Assembly (NCBI GenBank): GCA_001896885.1
Contig: MKRJ01000008.1
Coordinates: forward strand, 124,001-188,000
Direction: 5' to 3'
Origin: Rhizobiales bacterium 65-79
GTDB taxonomy: Bacteria > Pseudomonadota > Alphaproteobacteria > Rhizobiales > Rhizobiaceae
Length of the DNA: 64,000 bases
In this document: positions 9,766-17,409 of the stretch, piece by piece
How the letters are laid out: each line of letters starts with the position of its first letter
Numbering within the stretch: position 1 is the stretch's first letter
Notes under the pieces: model-generated
Told to the model about the DNA's origin: nothing
What the model saw: the letters and a program-made list of their open reading frames with translations, nothing else
Database searches by the model: none
Translations under genes and position numbers: made by a program

Positions 9766-10044
9766 ATGATGGCTGCGGTCCAAAAGGTCAGCATAGCGCT
9801 TTCGCCGGAAATGGTGGCCATGCTCAAGGGCGCGGTCGCGAGCGGCGAATATGCCTCGGCCAGCGAGATCGTCCGCGAGGCGCTGCGGGAATGGAACCTG
9901 CGCAAGCCATTGCGCGAAGCTGAAATCGAGCGGCTGCGGAAGGCCTGGCGGGATGGCGTCGAGAGCGGCCCGTCTCGCGAGCTCGATCTTGAAGAAATCA
10001 AGCGGCGCGGACGTGAGAGGCTTGCGCAACTGAAGCAGGGCTGA
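9766..10044 (+). CDS. ParD-type antitoxin
   Basis: The 92-residue protein has an N-terminal ribbon-helix-helix domain (KVSIALSPEMVAMLKGAVASG then YASASEIVREALREWNLR), the standard ParD/CopG fold that binds DNA and dimerises. The charged C-terminal half should wrap the toxin. Two consecutive ATGs (9766, 9769) follow GAAAGAG. The toxin gene starts 3 bp after its stop, so they form one operon behind purMN. Confidence 0.85.
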   Translation: MMAAVQKVSIALSPEMVAMLKGAVASGEYASASEIVREALREWNLRKPLREAEIERLRKAWRDGVESGPSRELDLEEIKRRGRERLAQLKQG

Positions 10045-10047
10045 ACC

Positions 10048-10338
10048 ATGCCGGTTGCGGTGGTCTTCAGCCCGGCCGCCGAAGCCGATCTGGATGATAT
10101 CTGGCTGAACATCGCGCTGGAAAACCCAGCCGCCGCCGACCGGTTGATCGATTCCGTCCAGCAACGAACCGGGCAACTTTCGGAATTTTCCGAATTAGGG
10201 CCTTCACGTCCCGATATTGCTGAAGCCGCCCGGTCGCTGAATGTCGGCAACTATCTCATTCTTTACCGTATCGAGGCGCGAACGGTCGAAATCGTTCGTG
10301 TAGTTCACGGTGCCCGGGATCTGACGACGCTGTTCTGA
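10048..10338 (+). CDS. ParE/RelE-superfamily toxin
   Basis: The 96-residue protein has the ParE layout: VVFSPAAEADLDDIWLNIALENP at the N-terminus, a helix with ADRLIDSVQQR, then LNVGNYLILYRIEARTVEIVRVVHGARDL, whose YRI...VEIVRVVHGARD core is diagnostic. ParE toxins poison DNA gyrase. The gene is paired with the upstream antitoxin and looks complete. Confidence 0.85.
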   Translation: MPVAVVFSPAAEADLDDIWLNIALENPAAADRLIDSVQQRTGQLSEFSELGPSRPDIAEAARSLNVGNYLILYRIEARTVEIVRVVHGARDLTTLF

Positions 10339-10347
10339 CGGGCAGTT

Positions 10348-12474
10348 TCAGGCAGCCCGCACCCAGACATGATTGTCGTGGACCGGCGCGCCGCCATAGG
10401 GCGCGGGCGCGTCGGAGCCGGTGAGCACGTTGATCCCCTCGCCGCGCTCATGCGCGCTGTTCGGCCAGATGCCCTCGGCGATCACCACGCCGCGCCGGAT
10501 GCCGTCGAAGAGCTTGGCGTGCAGCACCACCTCGCCGCGCGTATTGCCGATCTCGACGCGGCCGCCCTCCTCCAAGCCGAGCGCCAAGGCGTCCTCGGGG
10601 TGGATCAGGAGCTGAGGCCGGCCTTCCTTCGCCTTCGACACGGGCGTCTCGGTGAAGCTCGAATTGAGGAAATTGCGCGCCGGCGAGGTGGCGAGCCGGA
10701 ACGGATGGGCCTCATCGGCCACCTCGATCAGGTCGACATGGTCGGGGAATTCCGGCAGCCGCTCATAGGGGCCGAACACGCCCATGGAGCGCGGCGGCCG
10801 GTTCGGCGCGGCCTGCCCGGTCCAGTTCGGCTTGAAATGGAACTTCTTGTCCGCATGGCCGAAGCCGTTCAGATAATGAGCCTCCTCGAAGGGCGGTTGC
10901 TGATCGCTCCACTTTTCCTCGCGGAACGTGTCGAACGTGCCGAGCCCCTTCTTCCCGAGCATCACGTCGATATGCTCGCGCTCGGTCATGCCGAAGCCCG
11001 GCAGGTGCGACACGCCGAGCCGCTTCGCCAGTTCCTCGATGACGAAGTGGTTGGTGCGCGGCCCTTTTGGCGGCTCGACCAGCTTGGGTCCGAGCGTGAT
11101 GTGCTGGTTGCCGCCGCCCTTATAGATGTCGTCATGCTCCAGGAACATCGTCGCCGGCAGCACGACGTCGGCGAGCTTCGCCGTATCGGTCATGAACTGC
11201 TCGTGCACGCAGGTGAAGAGGTCGTCGCGCAGGAAGCCTTGTTTCACCAGCCGCTGCTCGGGCGCGACATTGGCCGGGTTGGTGTTCTGGATCAGCATCG
11301 CCGTCACCGGCGGCCCGCCATGGAGCGCGTCGGGCCGGCCGACGAGTACCGGGCCGATGCGCGAATGGTCGAGATAGCGGATCTTCGGGTCGCGCAGACG
11401 CGTGCCCTCGAGCAGATCGGTGTTCAGCTTCAATATGCCGGAATTGGAGTGAAAGGCGCCGCCGCCCTCATACTGCCACGCGCCCGTCACCGCGGCGATG
11501 CAGGAAGCCGCGTGCATGGCGACGGAGCCGTTGCGTTGGCGCGAAAAACCGTAGCCGAGCCTGAAATACGTCTTCTTCGTCGTGCCGACGAGGCGCGCGA
11601 AAGCCTCGATTTCCGCCGCCGGCAGCCCGGTGATGGCGGAGGCCCATTCCGGCGTACGAGACTTGAGATGCGCCTCCAGCCCCTTCGGATCGTCGGTGTA
11701 TTTTTCGAGATACGCCCAATCGGCCATTCCGTCGCGAAAGAGCACGTGCATCACCGCGCAGGCGAGCGCCGCGTCGGTGCCCGGCTTCACGACAAGGCCG
11801 ATGTCGGCCTGCTTCATCGTCGCGTTCTCGTAGATGTCGACGACGACGATCTTCGCCCCGCGCTCCTTGCGCGCGCGGACCGCGTGGGTCATCACATTGA
11901 CCTGCGTGACGACGGCATTGGTGCCCCAGATCACCACGCAATCCGACCTCCCCATTTCGCGCGGGTCGGGCCCGGCGAGCTTGCCCGCACCCATCATCCA
12001 GCCCGTCCAGGCGAGGTTGGTGCAGATCGAGCCGAAGAAGCCGGAATATTTCTTGGCGTGGCGCAGCCGCTCGATGCCGTCGCGCTGCACCAGCCCCATC
12101 GTGCCGGCGTAGAAATAGGGCCACACCGTCTCGGAGTCGTATCTTTCCTCCGCCGCGACGAACTTTTCGGCGACGAGGTCGAGCGCCGCTTCCCAGCTCG
12201 CCTCTTTCCACCCGCCCTCGCCTTTTGCGCCGGCGCGGACGAGCGGCTTCATAAGCCGGTCGGGATGATGCAGGCGGTCGGCGTAGCGGGCGACCTTGGC
12301 GCAGACGACGCCGGCCGTATAGCTGTTCGACTTCGCGCCGTGGATGCGGCCGATCCGGTTGCCGCCGAGAAGCTCCACCTCGAGCGCGCAGGTCGAGGGG
12401 CAGTCATGCGGGCAGGCGGAATGGCCGATATCGATCCGGGCCAGTGTGGTGGAGTTGAAATTCGCTTCATTCAT
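10348..12474 (-). CDS. Molybdopterin-dependent oxidoreductase with 4Fe-4S cluster
   Basis: The 708-residue protein belongs to the DMSO reductase/formate dehydrogenase superfamily. The N-terminal [4Fe-4S] motif is C21-x3-C25-x3-C29-x28-C58. Cofactor-binding blocks follow (VIWGTNAVVTQVNVMTHAVRARKERGAKIVVVDI; TYFRLGYGFSRQRNGS), with a C-terminal molydop-binding domain (VEIGNTRGEVVLHAKLFDGIRRGVV). No Tat signal is visible, so it is probably cytoplasmic. The substrate is unknown. No electron-transfer, membrane or chaperone partner gene is adjacent. Confidence 0.85.
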   Translation of the reverse strand: MNEANFNSTTLARIDIGHSACPHDCPSTCALEVELLGGNRIGRIHGAKSNSYTAGVVCAKVARYADRLHHPDRLMKPLVRAGAKGEGGWKEASWEAALDLVAEKFVAAEERYDSETVWPYFYAGTMGLVQRDGIERLRHAKKYSGFFGSICTNLAWTGWMMGAGKLAGPDPREMGRSDCVVIWGTNAVVTQVNVMTHAVRARKERGAKIVVVDIYENATMKQADIGLVVKPGTDAALACAVMHVLFRDGMADWAYLEKYTDDPKGLEAHLKSRTPEWASAITGLPAAEIEAFARLVGTTKKTYFRLGYGFSRQRNGSVAMHAASCIAAVTGAWQYEGGGAFHSNSGILKLNTDLLEGTRLRDPKIRYLDHSRIGPVLVGRPDALHGGPPVTAMLIQNTNPANVAPEQRLVKQGFLRDDLFTCVHEQFMTDTAKLADVVLPATMFLEHDDIYKGGGNQHITLGPKLVEPPKGPRTNHFVIEELAKRLGVSHLPGFGMTEREHIDVMLGKKGLGTFDTFREEKWSDQQPPFEEAHYLNGFGHADKKFHFKPNWTGQAAPNRPPRSMGVFGPYERLPEFPDHVDLIEVADEAHPFRLATSPARNFLNSSFTETPVSKAKEGRPQLLIHPEDALALGLEEGGRVEIGNTRGEVVLHAKLFDGIRRGVVIAEGIWPNSAHERGEGINVLTGSDAPAPYGGAPVHDNHVWVRAA

Positions 12475-12532
12475 GGATCAAGGTCTCGTTACGAATTTCA
12501 AAATCCGAAAACCACACTGGAACTACTAACTT

Positions 12533-12610
12533 GCCAGTGTCCTGACCGAATCCGAAATCCGTACGGCGCATCCCGAAGAATGAGACGGATTTCGGATGCG
12601 GGACACTGGC
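12533..12610. repeat. 78-bp palindromic element
   Basis: The left end begins GCCAGTGTCC and continues to GAATCCGAAATCCGT; the right end is the reverse complement of nearly the same string, four bases shorter. It lies in the intergenic space between the divergent oxidoreductase and rlmJ genes, so it could also affect their promoters. Confidence 0.65.
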
Positions 12611-12662
12611 GTGTCATGCTTCCTGTCTACCGGATTCCATCCACCCGTTGTAGAGCCACGGC

Positions 12663-13517
12663 ATGAACTATCGCCACATCTATCACGCCGGAAATTTCGC
12701 CGACGTCTTCAAGCACGTGATCCTGGCCAGGCTCGTCGCCTATCTGAAACGCAAGGACGCCGCCTTCCGCGTCATCGACACGCATGCCGGCGCCGGCCTC
12801 TACGATCTCGCCAGCGAGGAAGCGCAGAAGACCGGCGAATGGCGGAGCGGCATCGGCCGGCTCCTCGATGCAGCCGTGGCGGATGGTCCGGCCGGGCTGC
12901 TCCGGGACTATCTGGACATGGTGCGCGCGCTCAACCCGGATGGCGGCATTCGCCGCTATCCCGGCTCTCCATGGCTGGTGCGGCATCTTCTGCGCCGACA
13001 GGACCGGCTGACGGCAATCGAACTGCACCCCCGGGACGCAAAGACCCTCAAGGAGCTTTTCGCAGGCGATCATCAGGTCCGCGTCATCGAACTCGACGGC
13101 TGGCTCTCTCTCGGCGCGCACGTGCCGCCGAAGGAGAAGCGCGGGCTCGTGCTGATCGATCCGCCCTTCGAGGAGGAAGGCGAGTTCGACCGCATGGTCG
13201 CCGGGCTGAATACGGCTTGTCGGCGCTGGCCCGGCGGCGTCTATGCCTTCTGGTATCCGGTCAAGGACCGCGCGGCCGTCGGCCGTTTCCGCCAGGCGCT
13301 GGCGGACACCGGCATACCCAAGATCCTCGACGTGTCGATGACGATCCGCGCCCCTTCCGCCGAGCCCAGGCTGGACGGCTGCGGCATGGCGATCGTCAAT
13401 CCGCCCTTTGTCCTCGGCGAGGAATTGACGGAGATCCTGCCGCTCCTCACCCGGCGGCTTGGCGAGGACAGGAACGCGGCATGGTCGCTCGACCACCTGG
13501 CGGGCGAAGCCGCTTGA
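12663..13517 (+). CDS. rlmJ: 23S rRNA (adenine-2030-N6)-methyltransferase RlmJ
   Basis: The 284-residue protein starts MNYRHIYHAGNFADVFKH, the hallmark of RlmJ. VIDTHAGAGLYDL provides the SAM-binding motif near residues 37-49, and DPPF at 166-169 is the N6-adenine methyltransferase catalytic motif. The family modifies A2030 of 23S rRNA in E. coli. Length matches. It is divergent from the oxidoreductase gene. Confidence 0.92.
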   Translation: MNYRHIYHAGNFADVFKHVILARLVAYLKRKDAAFRVIDTHAGAGLYDLASEEAQKTGEWRSGIGRLLDAAVADGPAGLLRDYLDMVRALNPDGGIRRYPGSPWLVRHLLRRQDRLTAIELHPRDAKTLKELFAGDHQVRVIELDGWLSLGAHVPPKEKRGLVLIDPPFEEEGEFDRMVAGLNTACRRWPGGVYAFWYPVKDRAAVGRFRQALADTGIPKILDVSMTIRAPSAEPRLDGCGMAIVNPPFVLGEELTEILPLLTRRLGEDRNAAWSLDHLAGEAA

Positions 13518-13589
13518 CCCTGATTTCGGCAGACAGCACTCTATTTAGCAGCTAGAATCACGTAATCGCGACAATCAGGACAGACCGTC

Positions 13590-14042
13590 ATGAAGATCAT
13601 CGCCCGGCGCATGGTTGCCGCCCTTGCCTCGGTTTTCTGCCTCGCCGGCACCTATGCGCCGGCAGGAGCAGCCGACATCATCGCAACAGCGCCCTCCTAC
13701 CGCGAGCAGGCACCTGAGGTCTGCGCCCAGAACTGGGTGCTGTCGCGCATTACCGGCAAGTTCCGTTATCAGGTGACGCATGTGCCCGGCCTGCCCAATG
13801 TCGGTCTCGTCGATTTCCGGGATATCCGTCAGAAACGATACGAACCGGCAATGTCCGACAGTGAGTTCACCCGGACCTATTGCGAGGCCACCGCCTACAC
13901 CTCGGACGGGCAGCGGCACGCAATGTGGTATCTGATCGAGGACCGCGCGGGCTTCGCCGGCCTCGGCCACAATGTCGAGTTCTGCATAGTCAATTTCGAC
14001 CGCTGGAAGGTCTATAACGGCCGCTGCCGTGTGCTGCGCTGA
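13590..14042 (+). CDS. Secreted protein of unknown function (150 aa)
   Basis: A Sec signal peptide (MVAALASVFCLAGTYAPAGAA) is followed by a ~120-residue domain with four cysteines (in EVCAQNW, TYCEATAY, EFCIVNF, GRCRVLR), likely two periplasmic disulfides. I do not recognise a named family. It is 16 bp upstream of the RNase T2 gene on the same strand, suggesting co-transcription of two exported proteins. Confidence 0.7.
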   Translation: MKIIARRMVAALASVFCLAGTYAPAGAADIIATAPSYREQAPEVCAQNWVLSRITGKFRYQVTHVPGLPNVGLVDFRDIRQKRYEPAMSDSEFTRTYCEATAYTSDGQRHAMWYLIEDRAGFAGLGHNVEFCIVNFDRWKVYNGRCRVLR

Positions 14043-14058
14043 GCGGCGCGGTAGACCA

Positions 14059-14745
14059 ATGTCTGCCGAGGGGATGACGGGCCGGCTTTTTGCGGTGCTC
14101 TCGGCACTGCTCCTGTGCCTCGTGGCCGGGACGGGGGCCGGATATGCCGCCGGCTCCGACTCGCAGGCGGCGGCATCCGGAGCCAGGCCCTTCGATTTCT
14201 ACGTCCTGTCGCTTTCCTGGTCGCCGAGCTACTGTGACGCCGAGGGGAAGAAGGCCAACAAATACCAGTGCGGCAAGCACCCGGCCTACGGTTTCATCGT
14301 GCACGGGCTGTGGCCGCAATACGAGCACGGCTATCCGAAGGACTGCAAGAGCGACGCCGAGCGCCGCGTGCCGCGCGAGCGTCTGAGGGCGATGTCCGAC
14401 CTGATGCCGGGCTACGGCCTCATCATCCATGAATGGCGCACCCACGGCATGTGCACCGGACTTTCGCAGGACGACTATTTCGCCGCCCTGCGCAAAGCCT
14501 ATGGAAGCGTCAAGGTGCCCTCCGACTTTCCCTCGGACGGCGGCAGCGTCAAGCCTTCCGACGTGGAGGCGGCGTTCATCGCGGCCAATCCGGGAATGCC
14601 GTCCGACGGGATCAGCGTCGATTGCGACCGCAAATATCTGCGCGAGGTGCGCATCTGCCTGACGAAGGACATGCGGTTCCGGCCCTGCGAGGAACTCGAG
14701 CGCGCAAGCTGCCACGCATCGAGCGTGGAGATGCCCCCAAGATAG
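14059..14745 (+). CDS. Secreted ribonuclease T2
   Basis: The 228-residue endoribonuclease has an N-terminal signal peptide (FAVLSALLLCLVAGTGAGYAA) and both catalytic segments of the T2 family: CAS I, IVHGLWPQ (residues ~80-87), and CAS II, IHEWRTHGMC (~123-132), with the His residues required for cleavage through a 2',3'-cyclic phosphate. Several cysteines suit a periplasmic or secreted enzyme. The ATG at 14059 is chosen; an ATG at 14074 has GAGGGG too close to it. Confidence 0.9.
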   Translation: MSAEGMTGRLFAVLSALLLCLVAGTGAGYAAGSDSQAAASGARPFDFYVLSLSWSPSYCDAEGKKANKYQCGKHPAYGFIVHGLWPQYEHGYPKDCKSDAERRVPRERLRAMSDLMPGYGLIIHEWRTHGMCTGLSQDDYFAALRKAYGSVKVPSDFPSDGGSVKPSDVEAAFIAANPGMPSDGISVDCDRKYLREVRICLTKDMRFRPCEELERASCHASSVEMPPR

Positions 14746-14792
14746 GGACTGTGGCCCAAGCCATACGCGTTGCGAGACCGGGACGGAGGTTC

Positions 14793-15098
14793 AGAGCCTT
14801 TCATGGTTAGCTGGAAGCAGTTCTGTTTCTCCGATGGCGAGGCGATCCGCCAGGAGGGCGGCGCGGGCGTACCGGTGGTACGGCCAAGTCCGCCCGACGA
14901 AGCGGGCGCCCGCCAGCGGGAAACCCTTCGGGCCGGGTGAATTCGGGCCAAATCCTTCGGCCTTCGGACCTTGGCCGTACCACCGGTACGACCGCGCCGA
15001 AGGCCTCGACCCCGGGTCCGGCCTCTGGCCGGCCCGAGGGCAGGCCAAGGCCCGAATTCCCTCCGGCAGAACGCTTCCATCTAGCCATGAAAGGCTCT
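14793..15098. repeat. Nested palindromic element (~306 bp) with 32-bp terminal inverted repeats
   Basis: The outer arms at 14793-14825 and 15067-15098 are inverted copies that differ by two substitutions and one indel. An inner pair of 21-bp arms, 14868-14888 and 14970-14990, is an exact inverted repeat (CGTACCGGTGGTACGGCCAAG). Further inverted similarity around GAATTCGGGCC lies between. It fills the gap between the RNase T2 and GST genes. No transposase is encoded; the short frames inside follow the palindrome and are not credible genes. Confidence 0.8.
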
Positions 15099-15133
15099 AG
15101 CTTGCCGGTGATTTTTTTGTCCCGGAGAGGAAA

Positions 15134-15730
15134 ATGCCCAAACTCTTGTTCGCCACCGCGTCCCCCTACAGCGCCAAGGTGCGCATGTCGGCGGCCTATG
15201 CCGGCATCGCGCTGGAAGCAATCCCCACGAACACCGGCGACGAGCCCGAACTGCTCCTGAAGAACAATCCGCTCGGCAAGATCCCCGTTCTCCTTACGGA
15301 CGAGGGCGAAAGCCTCTTCGACAGCCGCGCCATCACGCAATATCTGAACCGGATCTCGAAAAACGCGCTCTTCCCGCGCAACCCGGCCAAGCGGCTGGAA
15401 GCGGAAAGGCTGGAGGCGCTAGCCGACGGCATCTGCGACTGCCTGCTCGCCCATGTCTATGAGCGGCGCTTCCGGCCGGAGGAGATCGTGCACCAGCCCT
15501 GGCTGGACAAGCAGTGGAAGAAGGTGACCCGCGCGCTTGATTCCCTGGAGGCTTCGCCGCCCAAGCTGCCGAAGAAGATCACCACCGGCCAGATCGCGCT
15601 CAGGGCCTGTCTCGGCTACCTGGAACTCCGCTTTCCCGGCAAGTGGGAACGCGGTCATACGAAGCTGAGGCGCTGGGTGAAACGCTTCGACGAGAAGTTT
15701 CCCGAGCTCGCGCCCTATACGCCCCGATAA
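15134..15730 (+). CDS. Glutathione S-transferase family protein
   Basis: The 198-residue protein has a thioredoxin-like N-terminal domain (KLLFATASPYSAKVRMSAAY, with SPYSAKVR around the glutathione site), the conserved cis-Pro block NPLGKIPVLL and the ESLFDSRAITQYLN motif. An all-helical C-terminal domain follows, with YERRFRPEEIVHQPWLDKQ. The substrate is unknown. GAGAGGAAA precedes the ATG. It ends facing rpsD with a shared terminator. Confidence 0.85.
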   Translation: MPKLLFATASPYSAKVRMSAAYAGIALEAIPTNTGDEPELLLKNNPLGKIPVLLTDEGESLFDSRAITQYLNRISKNALFPRNPAKRLEAERLEALADGICDCLLAHVYERRFRPEEIVHQPWLDKQWKKVTRALDSLEASPPKLPKKITTGQIALRACLGYLELRFPGKWERGHTKLRRWVKRFDEKFPELAPYTPR

Positions 15731-15734
15731 AGAA

Positions 15735-15772
15735 AAAGGCCGGATCCGCGCGCGACGCGGGTCCGGCCTTTG
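15735..15772. terminator. Bidirectional intrinsic terminator between GST gene and rpsD
   Basis: The 15-bp stem AAGGCCGGATCCGCG / CGCGGGTCCGGCCTT (one G-T wobble) has A-rich sequence before and T-rich sequence after it. It lies between convergent genes and can serve both. Confidence 0.8.
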
Positions 15773-15791
15773 CCGTTGGGTCTGCGAACGA

Positions 15792-16409
15792 TCAGCGCGA
15801 GTAGAACTCGACGACCAGGTTCGGTTCCATCTGGACGGCGAACGGCACGTCGGCCAGGCCCGGCACGCGCGCATAGGTCGCGGTCATCTTCGTATGATCG
15901 GCGTCGATATAGTCGGGCACGTCGCGCTCCGGAAGCTGTACGGCCTCCAGCACGGTGACGAGCTGCTTCGACTTCTCGCGCACCTCGATCACGTCGCCCG
16001 GCTTGCAGCGGTACGAGCCGATATTGACCCGCTTGCCGTTGACGTTGACATGGCCGTGGTTGACGAACTGGCGCGCGGCGAAAATCGTCGGCACGAACTT
16101 GGCGCGGTAGACGATGGCGTCGAGGCGCGATTCCAGCAGGCCGATCAAATTCTCGGAGGTGTCGCCCTTGCGGCGGTTCGCCTCCTCGTAAACCTTACGG
16201 AACTGACGTTCCGAAACGTCGCCATAGTGGCCCTTCAGCTTCTGCTTGGCACGCAGCTGCAGGCCGAAATCGGACAGCTTGCCCTTGCGGCGCTGGCCAT
16301 GCTGGCCGGGTCCGTATTCGCGGCGGTTCACCGGGGATTTGGGACGGCCCCAGATATTTTCGCCGAGGCGGCGGTCGATCTTATATTTCGCGGATTCGCG
16401 CTTGCTCAT
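15792..16409 (-). CDS. rpsD: 30S ribosomal protein S4
   Basis: The 205-residue protein starts [20 protein letters not shown] and contains the S4 domain ([35 protein letters not shown]) and the C-terminal block [28 protein letters not shown]4 nucleates 30S assembly on 16S rRNA. The frame extends upstream to 16547, but the start at 16409 matches the family and has GAAGGGAAA before it. It is a lone ribosomal gene here, as in other rhizobia. Confidence 0.97.
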   Translation of the reverse strand: MSKRESAKYKIDRRLGENIWGRPKSPVNRREYGPGQHGQRRKGKLSDFGLQLRAKQKLKGHYGDVSERQFRKVYEEANRRKGDTSENLIGLLESRLDAIVYRAKFVPTIFAARQFVNHGHVNVNGKRVNIGSYRCKPGDVIEVREKSKQLVTVLEAVQLPERDVPDYIDADHTKMTATYARVPGLADVPFAVQMEPNLVVEFYSR

Positions 16410-16435
16410 CGCATTTCCCTTCAAAAGGTTGCCAC

Positions 16436-16454
16436 CTGGAACCTCATGTTCCAG
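16436..16454 (-). promoter_or_regulatory. Hairpin in the rpsD leader
   Basis: CTGGAAC-N5-GTTCCAG forms a perfect 7-bp stem ending 27 nt before the rpsD start. Another stem, GGCTCC/GGAGCC, lies at 16479-16497. Position suggests a translational control structure, but S4-binding pseudoknots of this kind are not documented to my knowledge. Confidence 0.35.
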
Positions 16455-16588
16455 ATGAAGGAAACGCGCCCTCCTCTGGCTCCCATTTCCGGAGCCTGAC
16501 AGGGCCTCCCACGCACGCTTTGCGGAAAGGCCCACGGGACACGTCACTTCCGCACGGCGTTACGGCGAGCGATCGCCACCACCGCACG

Positions 16589-16622
16589 AAAAAGCAATCA
16601 CCGGACATTCCTGCCCGGTGAT
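16589..16622 (-). terminator. Intrinsic terminator downstream of the 129-aa protein gene
   Basis: On the minus strand an 8-bp stem ATCACCGG/CCGGTGAT is followed by TGCTTTTT. It lies about 80 nt past the 16705-17094 gene and upstream of the rpsD leader, insulating the two. Confidence 0.75.
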
Positions 16623-16704
16623 CGCGCCGTTCGTTAGTCGCAAATCCTGCTCCTGTCAACGTCTCCGCGCGGTCCGCCGGCCCACGGAGGCTTGTGCTGT
16701 CGGC

Positions 16705-17094
16705 TCACTCGGCGGGAATCATCGCCTCTTCATGATGATGTTTCTTCTGGCCCATGCGGAGCAAGGCCAGGCGGAAACGGTCCGTCAGCCGTAGCAGGAC
16801 CCTGATGGCCAGCGGCGGTGGGGCGAAATGCGAAGTGAATTCCTCATTGATCTGCCGCGGCCGCCAGTATTCCTCGTTCCATTGCCGGAAGGCTTTGACC
16901 AGCTCGATTTCCTGTTCCCGTTCGACCGCGAGCGTCGAGCAGCCGCAGCTCGCGGCGATCGTCATCCGCCCCTGCGAATCGAAAAGAAAGCTGTGATGGC
17001 TGGGAATATGCTGGAGCGTGCCACGGTTGACGGCAAACTGTTCCGGGCTGGTCCGCAGCGCGCTTATCATGGGACTGACATTCAAGTAGGACAT
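16705..17094 (-). CDS. Conserved-looking hypothetical protein (129 aa)
   Basis: The protein starts MSYLNVSPMISALRTSPEQF and has a soluble middle with two close cysteines (AASCGCSTLAVE), an amphipathic helix EIELVKAFRQWNEEYWRPRQINEEF and a His-rich tail (GQKKHHHEEAMIPAE). There is no signal peptide or TM helix. A perfect AGGAGG lies 7 nt before the ATG, the strongest ribosome site seen in the window. The CGC and HHH motifs could bind metal, but no family is recognised. Confidence 0.7.
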   Translation of the reverse strand: MSYLNVSPMISALRTSPEQFAVNRGTLQHIPSHHSFLFDSQGRMTIAASCGCSTLAVEREQEIELVKAFRQWNEEYWRPRQINEEFTSHFAPPPLAIRVLLRLTDRFRLALLRMGQKKHHHEEAMIPAE

Positions 17095-17409
17095 GACTTA
17101 CCTCCTGAAGTTCGACAATGGTGGGCGCGATCATGACGGCGTCTAAGTTCTCTCCGGCATCACCGCGGCCACTGCCCGTCCGCGCCGGTGTCGGCATGCG
17201 AAACTTGCACGCCGGATGAACACGCCACAGAACCGCACGCCGTAGGAAAGGTTCCAGACGGCTCAAGATTCCTGTCCTCCGGTGGGCGGCTCCGACTGCA
17301 GCCCGCCGCCGGGCGAACGAACTTCACCATTTCCGATTGTCCCAAAGGACAATTTACCCTCTTCATGTTAGGTTTTGGTCGGTGTGACCGCGTCGGCAGG
17401 CGGGAGGCT
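17095..17409. other. Divergent intergenic region
   Basis: The 315 bp between the 129-aa protein gene and the DUF2865 gene must contain both promoters. The only structured element seen is the perfect 18-bp palindrome at 17336-17353. Confidence 0.6.
17336..17353. promoter_or_regulatory. Perfect palindrome upstream of DUF2865 gene, putative operator
   Basis: ATTGTCC-CAAA-GGACAAT is a perfect 7-bp-arm inverted repeat with a 4-bp spacer, AT-richer than its surroundings, 57 bp before the DUF2865 start. Geometry suits a dimeric helix-turn-helix repressor; the regulator is unknown. Confidence 0.45.

Noticed and set aside
10369-12666. 765-codon open frame opposite the molybdopterin oxidoreductase
   Set aside because: It is an antisense shadow; the minus strand carries cysteine and cofactor motifs.
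14834-15100. Short open frames inside the palindromic element
   Set aside because: Their translations merely reflect the inverted repeats, with the same peptide-like strings on both strands.
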